Of a stretch of 60,823 bases of DNA, positions 53,800 through 60,823 are shown one piece after another (the first letter of the stretch is position 1; every line of letters starts with the position of its first letter). The notes under the pieces are model-generated. The model worked only from the letters and a program-made list of their open reading frames with translations, did not search any database and was not told the origin of the DNA. This stretch comes from Alphaproteobacteria bacterium (GTDB taxonomy: Bacteria > Pseudomonadota > Alphaproteobacteria > CAAGCB01 > CAG-977): NCBI GenBank assembly GCA_024407875.1, contig JAKSVT010000011.1, positions 1 to 60,823 on the forward strand, written 5' to 3'. Both the position numbers and the translations under genes were made by a program.

Positions 53800-56064
53800 T
53801 TATAAGTACTGTCTTAAAATCTTTAAGAAATCATCCTTATTCCATTTTCTATACATAAAATCCAACTGAACATTTTTGCTTTCTGTTCTATAAATTTTTG
53901 GTTTTTCATTTAACAAGTAGTGCATACAGTTCTTCATTACACTTAAAAATGTTCCATATTTTTCAGATTTTAAAACTTTTTGCCTATATCCACCACAATT
54001 TAAGCATTTTCTATTAACTGAAATGTAAGGACAATTTTGTGAAATAAACATTGGATAATCAGAATGATTAATAGTCGTTATGTAATCACCAAAACACTGA
54101 ACCATTTCATCTACATCAGGAGTTTCAGGAGAAAGAGTGAATCTTTTAATTCCCATATTAATTAATTTTACAGCAGCCAATTTATTAGCTGCATATAATC
54201 CCCATCCAGAAACAATATCAGAATTTAAACCAAAATTGGATTTAACGAACTCAAAACCACCAATATTATTAATTTCAAACTTATTAATTCCAGTAGTTTT
54301 AATATAATTTACATTCTTTCTAAAATCGTCTTTTTTACGTATTACTGTAGGTATTGAAAAACGAATCTTCTCTAAAGGCAAATTAATTTTACCATCAAAA
54401 TTATTTGGAAGTTCAACAATAAACTCAAAAACTTTAGATTTAATTTCTTCTGGTAGATCTTCCAATAATTCTAGTTGATCTGTCTTAACTATTATACGTT
54501 TTCCATCAACTTTATTGCCCCAGTTTTTATTTAATGTTTTTTGTAAATCTAAACAAATCTTATTTTGTCTTTGCTTTTCTTCTTCATCAAAAACTTTGCT
54601 AAGTTTTGTAAATAAATCTCTTCTTAATTCATTTAAAATGGACATAGGAACGAAATATCCCATATTATCCAATTTAATATTTAAAGCTTTAACATTTGAA
54701 TCTGCAGATTTGCTAAATGCTTTTTCAACATTATTTTGAACTGTTTCTAAATGTTCTGCCTTACTAAATTCACCATCAATTTGACTGCATACCCCCATTG
54801 AGGAAGCAATGATTTTGTTTGAATATATAGCAACATAAACATCAACATTTTGAACTGTTAAAAATTCTGTTTCTTTTGGTTTTGTAAAAGGATAAGACGA
54901 TTTTACTTTGCTTGTTGATGCTAAATAGACTCTAGACTTTTCTGGAATAAATTGACTGTGAGGAGGAAGCGCTATTTCTACACTTTGTCCAGCTTTTACA
55001 TTAAAAGTTTCTCTCGCATTTACTATTAATGTTTCTGCACTAAATCCAATTGGTCTTTCTTCGTTAGGTAAATCTATTTGAATTCCATCAAACTTTGAAA
55101 TAGAACTTGTCGGTTTAAATTTAATAAATCTCGTTTTACCTTTTGTTGTTAATTTTTCAACATTTCCTATATAGAGACCTCTATGACCAACAATATTTGG
55201 ATCTGTCACATCAAAATTTTTTGGATCTTTTAAATAAAGAGATGTGGTTTGTCTTGAAAAAACACATTGAATATTCTTAAATTTATCTGCCAATACAGAT
55301 TGATTCTTTTCACCGTCTAATAAAGATCTATAATAATCAACAACAGCTCCAACATATAAAGCTGATTTTTTTCTTCCTTCAATTTTTAAAGCATCAACGC
55401 CAATATCTTTTAATAATAATACATTTTCTTTTTGTGCTAAATCTTTCATAGAAAAAATATGAGATCCATCAAATTTTTCTCTACAAGGATAAACACATCT
55501 TCCTCTGTTAGCACTACGATCAGCATGAAATGCAGAAAACAAACAAATGCCTGAATATGAGTAGCAAAGAGCTCCATGAATAAATACTTCAGTTTCAATA
55601 CCATCTATTTGGGTTATTTGTTTAATTTCTTCTAAAGACAATTCACGTGCTAAAACAACTCTTTTAACACCCATATCACGCAAATACTTTGCACCTTCTG
55701 CATTATGAACTGCCATTTGTGTTGATGCATGAATTCTTAAATTTGGAAAATATTTTTGAATTAAATAAACAGTTCCTAAATCCTGAACAATTACACCATC
55801 AACTTTTGCGCTATTTAATGTATCTAAAACGCAAATTAGTGATTCTATTTGATTATTAAAAAATACAGTATTTACTGTAACTAAAACTCTTTTCTTCAAC
55901 GAATGAGCATAGTTTACAAATCTTGATAAATTTTGAGGAGTAAAATTTGTTGCTTCTGCTCTAGCAGAAAATTGTGTCATCCCTAAATAAACTGCATCTG
56001 CACCATATTGTAAAGCACAGAAGCCTGCATCTATATCTCCTGCTGGAGCTAATAATTCAACCAT
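53800..56064 (-). CDS. Peptidase U32 family protein (RlhA-like)
   Basis: A 754-residue protein of the U32 family. It starts ELLAPAGDIDAGFCALQYGADAVYLG, here cut to LLAPAGDIDAGF, and has the family signature EVFIHGALCYSYSGICLFS in part (FIHGALCYSYSG). Cys residues for an Fe-S cluster lie in NRGRCVYPCRE. A middle part (about 300-420) may be the DUF3656-type domain, and a C-terminal CPYISVNRKCLNCGG motif is present. E. coli RlhA hydroxylates C2501 of 23S rRNA and other members are called collagenases. The RNA role is more likely than proteolysis. Confidence 0.88.
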   Translation of the reverse strand: MVELLAPAGDIDAGFCALQYGADAVYLGMTQFSARAEATNFTPQNLSRFVNYAHSLKKRVLVTVNTVFFNNQIESLICVLDTLNSAKVDGVIVQDLGTVYLIQKYFPNLRIHASTQMAVHNAEGAKYLRDMGVKRVVLARELSLEEIKQITQIDGIETEVFIHGALCYSYSGICLFSAFHADRSANRGRCVYPCREKFDGSHIFSMKDLAQKENVLLLKDIGVDALKIEGRKKSALYVGAVVDYYRSLLDGEKNQSVLADKFKNIQCVFSRQTTSLYLKDPKNFDVTDPNIVGHRGLYIGNVEKLTTKGKTRFIKFKPTSSISKFDGIQIDLPNEERPIGFSAETLIVNARETFNVKAGQSVEIALPPHSQFIPEKSRVYLASTSKVKSSYPFTKPKETEFLTVQNVDVYVAIYSNKIIASSMGVCSQIDGEFSKAEHLETVQNNVEKAFSKSADSNVKALNIKLDNMGYFVPMSILNELRRDLFTKLSKVFDEEEKQRQNKICLDLQKTLNKNWGNKVDGKRIIVKTDQLELLEDLPEEIKSKVFEFIVELPNNFDGKINLPLEKIRFSIPTVIRKKDDFRKNVNYIKTTGINKFEINNIGGFEFVKSNFGLNSDIVSGWGLYAANKLAAVKLINMGIKRFTLSPETPDVDEMVQCFGDYITTINHSDYPMFISQNCPYISVNRKCLNCGGYRQKVLKSEKYGTFLSVMKNCMHYLLNEKPKIYRTESKNVQLDFMYRKWNKDDFLKILRQYL

Positions 56065-56074
56065 ATTTTTCCTA

Positions 56075-57442
56075 CTAATTTAATGCTTCAAAAATTTGTT
56101 TTGCAAATTCAGGTAAACTTTCATCTCTAGCACCCATAATAACAACTCTATCGCCTTTTTGTGCTAGCATTTTAACTAACCCTATAATCTTTTTACGTTC
56201 TGGAATATAATGAACTCTTTTTCCTGTTTTTTCTAAATCTTTTACCAAATCTGCAGAAGAAATATCTTTTGTTGCTGTTCCTCCTGCATAAAAGATTTCT
56301 GGCATAATTAACGTATCATCCATTTCCATACCTTTATCAAAAGCTTCAACTATACCAGCTCTTAGCATTTTTGTTGGTTTAAATCCATGTGGTTGATAAA
56401 TCATTATTAATTTACCTGGATAAGAACGTAAAGCTTGTAATGATGCAGCTATTTTTTCAGGATTATGAGCAAAATCATCAATAACAGTAACGCCTTTTTT
56501 AGTTGTTCCTAAAACTTCTAATCTTCTGTGAACGCCCGCAAAATCAGCCATAGCTTGAATTGATTGTTTCCTTGTAACACCAATTAATTCACATGCTGCC
56601 ATTGCACATAAAGCATTAGCAACATTATGCTTTCCAATTACAGGTAAAAATACACTTGCTCCATCTAAATTAAATCTTACACCATTATCTATCGGTACAA
56701 TGTCTTCTGCTTTAAAATCCGCATCAGCACCATTCACAGAAAAAGTAACACTGTTTGGATTTTTTTCTTTTAAAGCTAAACAATCTTCATTATCTGCATT
56801 CAAAACAGCACCGACACTTGCCTTTGATACAAAATCTGAGAATAAAACCCTTAATTCTTCTAATGGCTTATGATCTAGTGTAATTGATGTAACAATTGAT
56901 ACAGATGGCTTATATAACTCAATAGAACCATCACTTTCATCAGCTTCAATTACACAAAATGTTCCTTTTCCACATAAAATGGATCCATTACCTGGTGCAG
57001 TTGGATAATTGAGCATTTTTCCACCGTTTATAACAATAGGATCAACATTTGTTTTCTTTAAGATATGGCCTATCATTGCTGTTGTAGTAGTTTTTCCACT
57101 TGTTCCTCCAACTGCAATTCCATTGTATTGATGGAAAAATTCAGCTAAAACTTGCGCTCTTGTCTTAATAGGAATTTCTAATTCCTTTGCTTTTTTTACA
57201 TCAGGAATAGAATCTTCAATAGCTGATGAGACAACTAAGCAATTTATTTTTTTATTTAGACCAGAACCATCTTGTGGATACAGTGTAATTCCTTGTTTTT
57301 GTAAAGAAGTAAATTTTTCTAAACAATTTCCTGCATCATATGATCTATCTGATCCTGATATAGATTCCCCATGATGACGTAAAGCCAAAGCTAATGAGCT
57401 CATTCCACTTCCACCAACACCGCAGAAAAAATAATTTTTCAT
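56075..57442 (-). CDS. Mur ligase family protein (MurC/Mpl-like)
   Basis: A 455-residue ATP-dependent ligase with the three Mur domains: N-terminal GVGGSGMSSLA, P-loop GGTSGKTTTTAM (about 112-123), and C-terminal GVHRRLE, DDFAHNPEKI and YQPHGFKPTK. In canonical MurC and Mpl the P-loop reads GTHGKTTTT; here His is Ser. The EADESDGS motif and TLDHK are present. MurC adds L-Ala to UDP-MurNAc and Mpl recycles tripeptide. This looks like a diverged paralog of the MurC/Mpl branch, so the substrate is left open. Confidence 0.78.
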   Translation of the reverse strand: MKNYFFCGVGGSGMSSLALALRHHGESISGSDRSYDAGNCLEKFTSLQKQGITLYPQDGSGLNKKINCLVVSSAIEDSIPDVKKAKELEIPIKTRAQVLAEFFHQYNGIAVGGTSGKTTTTAMIGHILKKTNVDPIVINGGKMLNYPTAPGNGSILCGKGTFCVIEADESDGSIELYKPSVSIVTSITLDHKPLEELRVLFSDFVSKASVGAVLNADNEDCLALKEKNPNSVTFSVNGADADFKAEDIVPIDNGVRFNLDGASVFLPVIGKHNVANALCAMAACELIGVTRKQSIQAMADFAGVHRRLEVLGTTKKGVTVIDDFAHNPEKIAASLQALRSYPGKLIMIYQPHGFKPTKMLRAGIVEAFDKGMEMDDTLIMPEIFYAGGTATKDISSADLVKDLEKTGKRVHYIPERKKIIGLVKMLAQKGDRVVIMGARDESLPEFAKQIFEALN

Positions 57443-57455
57443 AAAGAAAACTCCT

Positions 57456-57557
57456 ATATTACACCGTTATCCAATGTAATATTCTTACTCTCTTAATTTT
57501 AATTTTTGTTTAAAACAAAATAAAAAAATAGCATAAAAACAAAAAATAATGTAATAT
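57456..57557. promoter_or_regulatory. Operator-like inverted repeat plus extra half-site
   Basis: ATATTACA (57456-57463), 11 bases, TGTAATAT (57475-57482) form a perfect 8-bp inverted repeat. A third copy of TGTAATAT is at 57550-57557. The hexamer CCGTTA occurs beside both sites (57464 and 57564). The region lies between the divergent Mur ligase gene and the secreted-protein gene, where a shared regulator could act. Confidence 0.45.
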
Positions 57558-57600
57558 CAATAACCGTTAAAACTTTTCACAAATATTAAGGTGATAAATT

Positions 57601-58290
57601 ATGAAAAAAACTTTATTAGTTGCTTCAATTGCTTTTATTTTTGCTTTACCTGCAAATGCTCAATACACAACAAATTATACAACAAAAAAGCAACCAACAT
57701 CTTATACAACACAGCAAAAAACTAATCCTGTTGCTCCAACAACAGCAAAAAGGCCTTCTTTTAGACCTGCTGAACCTAATGCTGCAACAAATTCAGATGT
57801 TGATGATTTACCATCATTCAATGCTATGAACCAACGTTCAAAACCAGGTTATGCTCAACCTAGAACAAATAATGCTTTCAGTGGTTCATCAGCAACTCAA
57901 CAAAGAACAGCTGCTGCAACTACAGCTCAACAACAACCTGTACAAGAATTAGTTCCTCCTCCAAAAGGAGAAGTTCTTGTTTATATGACCAATTATAAAG
58001 TTATTGACTTATTAAGTGGTGGAAAAGTTTGTGATTTCGATGTCGTTGTTCAAAACAATACTGACCAAACTTTAACATCTTTTGGTGCTAACCTCGTTTT
58101 AGGTAAAAACGAACATTTAATTTTGATGAAAAAAATTCCACCTACTAAATTTAAAATTGATAAAAAACGTATTCAAGAACCTGATTGTGATGCATATCAA
58201 GGAAGACGTCCAAACGGATTAAAAGTTAGACAGTGCATTATTGGTGCAACTGCAGGAAAACCTTGCGTTCCATATATCAAGTTAAAATAA
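57601..58290 (+). CDS. Secreted protein with low-complexity N terminus
   Basis: A 229-residue exported protein. The signal peptide ends in ANA-QY (about 20). Residues 21-120 are rich in Thr, Gln, Pro and Ala. A compact domain (about 125-229) begins VLVYMTNYKVIDLLSGGKVCDFDVVVQNN in short form (KVCDFDVVVQNN), is beta-rich and has four Cys, probably in disulfides. No family was recognised. It is 32 bases ahead of a lytic transglycosylase gene, so a periplasmic or cell-wall role is likely. Confidence 0.65.
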   Translation: MKKTLLVASIAFIFALPANAQYTTNYTTKKQPTSYTTQQKTNPVAPTTAKRPSFRPAEPNAATNSDVDDLPSFNAMNQRSKPGYAQPRTNNAFSGSSATQQRTAAATTAQQQPVQELVPPPKGEVLVYMTNYKVIDLLSGGKVCDFDVVVQNNTDQTLTSFGANLVLGKNEHLILMKKIPPTKFKIDKKRIQEPDCDAYQGRRPNGLKVRQCIIGATAGKPCVPYIKLK

Positions 58291-58322
58291 TTTAAAATAC
58301 TATATTGTTTAAAGGATTTGTG

Positions 58323-60116
58323 ATGATAAAAAGCCAAATAAAAAATTGGATGATTTTTTGTGGGCTCGTATTATCTTTATTTTCAAATTCAGCATTTAGT
58401 GAAGAAGTTCAAAAAGATAGCAACACAAACACTTCAAAAGAAACTTTTATTGAAAGTTCTTCAACAAGTGTATTATCAAATCTTGACAAAGATCTTTATA
58501 AGCAAATTTTCAAACTACTACAAATAAGCGATTTTGATGGCGTTAATATGCTATTAAAAGATATGAAAAATGACATATTAAAAGGATATGTTCAAGCTTA
58601 TATGTTTGAAGAATTAGGTACAAAATCAAAAAGACAAGATTTAACAAATTGGTTGTATAAAAACTACGATCTTCCAATATTTAACAACATTTATGATATA
58701 GCAGTCAAAGTTAAAGCTTTTTCTCCTTACAAACGTAAAAATGACAAAACACAACACATTGTCGCTGGCGTTTGCACATCAACACAAATAGCTGATCCAA
58801 CGGATTTAATACATATTCGTCGTGGTAGTTATATCGCTGAACAATATAGAGCAAAAGTTAAACGCTCTTTAGCATATTTTTCGACACAAATTCGTAGAGG
58901 TAAAACTTTAGCTGCAAAATTGCATTTAAATGATCGTACTGTTCAAAAACATTTATCTCAACGTGACAAAGATGATTTATCTACATCTTTAGCTTACGCA
59001 TATTTTATTGATAGACGTGATAGTTCAGCATGGGACACAATTAAAGGTCCTGTTTCTAGAGCAACAGATCGTAACCCTATGGCTCCTTGGGTAGCTGGTC
59101 TTACCAAATTTAGATTAGGTGAAATGGAAGAAGCTGAAAAATATTTCAAAATGGCAGCTAATCACCCAAAAGCTATACCTACATTAAAAGCAGGTGCTTC
59201 TTTTTGGGCAACAAGAGCTCTTATGAAACAAGAAAAATATCGAGATATTTTACCTCTCTTAAAACAAGCTGCTTTAGCTGCTCCTTATTCTTTTTATGGT
59301 ATTTTAGCACAAAGAGCTTTAGGTTGGGATATTACTCATAATTGGAAAGGAGCTTCAATTACTCCAGATATTCATAATATCCTAAAATATCCTGCAGGAA
59401 GACGTATGATTGCTTTAATCGAAATAGGTCAAGTAGATTTAGCAGAAGACGAATTACTAAAATTATATACAGAAAACAAGAAATTAAGACCTGAATTACA
59501 AGCATATGCAGATACATTAACTGATTACCCAGATTTTCGAGAATTACTTGCGGGATTAGATGGTTCTATTGAAACAAAAAATGGGGATAAAGCATTATAC
59601 CCTATTCCAAATTGGGAACCTGATAATGGATGGCGTATGGATAGAGCTTTGGTTTATGCTTTCATAAGACAAGAATCTTGTTTTAAAAACAAAGCGTTTT
59701 CAAAAGCTGGTGCTAGAGGTGTAATGCAATTAATGCCAGGAACTGCTCGTTTAATGGCTAATAAATTACATGTAAAATATGCTCGTAGCAAATTACATAA
59801 TATTTCTTATAGTTTAATGTTAGGCCAAGAATTAATTAAAACTCTTTTGAATTTTAAGTCTATTCAAGGCAATCTTTTTATGACAATCGCGTCATATAAT
59901 TGTGGAGCAGGAAATACTTCTAAATGGCAACAACGTGAAGATTTAATAAATGATCCTGTAATGTTTGTAGAAGCTATTCCTTCTCGAGAAACAAGAGATT
60001 TTGTAAAAAAAGTTGTAGCTAATTATTGGGTATATCGTTCTTTAATGGGAGAAGATCTCTCTTCTGTTGATGATGTTTTAGCTGGAATTTATCCAATATA
60101 TTTGCCTAAAGATTAA
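58323..60116 (+). CDS. slt: Soluble lytic murein transglycosylase, Slt70-like
   Basis: Cleaves peptidoglycan glycan strands to 1,6-anhydro products in the periplasm. It is 597 residues with a signal peptide ending near SAFS-EE. A long superhelical TPR-like region (about 60-420) leads to the SLT domain (about 445-570): catalytic Glu in IRQESCF, GARGVMQLMPGTA, and ASYNCGAGN. The ATG at 58323 follows AAAGGA at a good distance; a TTG 18 bases earlier overlaps that site. It forms an operon with the secreted protein upstream. Confidence 0.94.
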   Translation: MIKSQIKNWMIFCGLVLSLFSNSAFSEEVQKDSNTNTSKETFIESSSTSVLSNLDKDLYKQIFKLLQISDFDGVNMLLKDMKNDILKGYVQAYMFEELGTKSKRQDLTNWLYKNYDLPIFNNIYDIAVKVKAFSPYKRKNDKTQHIVAGVCTSTQIADPTDLIHIRRGSYIAEQYRAKVKRSLAYFSTQIRRGKTLAAKLHLNDRTVQKHLSQRDKDDLSTSLAYAYFIDRRDSSAWDTIKGPVSRATDRNPMAPWVAGLTKFRLGEMEEAEKYFKMAANHPKAIPTLKAGASFWATRALMKQEKYRDILPLLKQAALAAPYSFYGILAQRALGWDITHNWKGASITPDIHNILKYPAGRRMIALIEIGQVDLAEDELLKLYTENKKLRPELQAYADTLTDYPDFRELLAGLDGSIETKNGDKALYPIPNWEPDNGWRMDRALVYAFIRQESCFKNKAFSKAGARGVMQLMPGTARLMANKLHVKYARSKLHNISYSLMLGQELIKTLLNFKSIQGNLFMTIASYNCGAGNTSKWQQREDLINDPVMFVEAIPSRETRDFVKKVVANYWVYRSLMGEDLSSVDDVLAGIYPIYLPKD

Positions 60117-60139
60117 TTATTTTAATAGGGAGATAAGAA

Positions 60140-60715
60140 ATGAAATCTTTAAAAGGAACAAAAACAGAAAAAAATCTATTAATGACTTTTGCTGGAGAAT
60201 CACAAGCTCGCAATCGTTATACTTTTTTTGCTAGTGCTGCAAAAAAAGAAGGCTATGAACAAATTGCTGCTATCTTTACTGAAACTGCAGAACAAGAAAA
60301 AGAACACGCTAAACGTATGTTCAAATATTTAGAAGGTGGAGATGTTGAAATTACAGCAACATATCCTGCAGGAAAAATTGGTACAACAGAAGAAAACTTA
60401 TTAGCAGCTGCTCATGGTGAAGAAGAAGAATGGCAAGTAGCTTATCCAAATTGTGCTAAAATTGCAAAAGAAGAAGGATTTGATGAAATTGCTGATATGT
60501 ACACAAATATTGCTGTTGCAGAAAAATTCCATGGTGAACGTTATAAAAAATTAGCTAATAACATTAAGAACGGTGAAGTTTTTGATCGTATTGGTGAAAA
60601 CAAATGGCGTTGCAGAAACTGTGGATTTGTATACATTGGAAAAACAGCTCCAGAAAAATGCCCAGCTTGTTTACATCCACAAGCTTATTTTGAAATAGCT
60701 AATGAAAATTACTAA
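60140..60715 (+). CDS. rbr: Rubrerythrin
   Basis: Peroxide-reducing non-heme iron protein of anaerobes. It is 191 residues: a four-helix di-iron domain with GESQARNRYTFFA, EQEKEHAKRMF and VAEKFHGERY carrying Glu and His ligands, then a rubredoxin-like domain with CRNCG and CPAC that binds one Fe. It receives electrons from rubredoxin or NADH systems. It has a GGGAGA ribosome site and its own terminator. Confidence 0.97.
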   Translation: MKSLKGTKTEKNLLMTFAGESQARNRYTFFASAAKKEGYEQIAAIFTETAEQEKEHAKRMFKYLEGGDVEITATYPAGKIGTTEENLLAAAHGEEEEWQVAYPNCAKIAKEEGFDEIADMYTNIAVAEKFHGERYKKLANNIKNGEVFDRIGENKWRCRNCGFVYIGKTAPEKCPACLHPQAYFEIANENY

Positions 60716-60724
60716 AATTTTACT

Positions 60725-60754
60725 GAAGTGAACTATAAATTTTTAGTTCACTTC
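60725..60754. terminator. Rho-independent terminator behind rubrerythrin gene
   Basis: Perfect 11-bp inverted repeat GAAGTGAACTA (60725-60735) / TAGTTCACTTC (60744-60754) with an 8-base loop, followed on the plus strand by TTTATTTTT. A minus-strand reading frame may end within the stem. Confidence 0.93.
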
Positions 60755-60822
60755 TTTATTTTTCTTGCTTGAATTAATTTCGAAGTTTGAACGTCAATAA
60801 AATCAAAGGATAGACAATTTAA
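60748..60822 (-). CDS. Possible C-terminal end of a minus-strand gene, partial
   Basis: An open minus-strand frame enters from the right edge, encodes about 24 residues ending in a basic QARKIKK stretch, and stops with TGA at 60750-60748 inside the terminator stem. The placement of a stop within a shared terminator is common for convergent genes. The fragment is too short to identify. Confidence 0.3.
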   Translation of the reverse strand, partial: LNCLSFDFIDVQTSKLIQARKIKK

Positions 60823-60823
60823 C

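Overview
The window is about 61 kb of AT-rich DNA, most likely from the chromosome of an anaerobic, probably host-associated alphaproteobacterium. The alphaproteobacterial signs are a Mic60/mitofilin gene next to hemY, a stand-alone F1 operon (atpHAGDC) without F0 genes, tsaD in the same neighbourhood as gpsA, and an RNase J-like nuclease. The anaerobic signs are HydF (maturation GTPase of [FeFe] hydrogenase), rubrerythrin and ammonia-dependent NAD synthetase. Assignment to a gut Rhodospirillales/RF32-like lineage is inference, not shown by the sequence.

Region 1 (1-17.3 kb) is a type IV secretion (T4SS) island. A minus-strand block runs from 10.44 kb down to 1.27 kb: two low-complexity soluble proteins, a paralogous pair of two-TM membrane proteins, a small lipoprotein, a VirD4/TraG-type coupling ATPase, a repeat-rich protein with a C-terminal HNH nuclease-like domain, and a SUKH (SMI1/KNR4) protein of the kind that acts as immunity in polymorphic toxin systems. 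Diverging from it, a plus-strand operon encodes three VirB6/TrbL-like channel proteins and a small membrane protein, and continues almost without a gap into an MlaE-type permease and an MCE (MlaD) protein. At the left edge a double-HTH regulator with an apparently dead S24-like domain ends at a terminator, and the 5' end of a group IIC intron lies directly behind that terminator.

Region 2 (17.4-33 kb) is mostly housekeeping: a HAD hydrolase, two membrane proteins, gpsA, a CstA-type transporter, a GNAT, hemY, mic60, tsaD, a MATE exporter and atpHAGDC. The gamma subunit carries an unusual insertion and epsilon is short.

Region 3 (33-38.2 kb) is a second T4SS islet on the minus strand: four secreted VirB5/TrbJ-like proteins in tandem and a large secreted protein of unknown function. 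The split of T4SS genes among housekeeping genes resembles the scattered rvh system of Rickettsiales.

Region 4 (38.4-60.8 kb) holds an RNase J-like gene with a small partner, a nicotinate-to-NAD gene set (pncB, nadD, nadE), a ClC channel, rlmN, an AAE-type transporter, nth, a fructosamine-kinase-like gene beside a low-molecular-weight phosphatase, hydF, a BI-1 protein, nudF behind a sigma-54-like promoter, a Cys-cluster lipoprotein, a U32 peptidase, a Mur ligase, a secreted protein, a lytic transglycosylase and rubrerythrin. No rRNA, complete tRNA, CRISPR array or IS element was seen.
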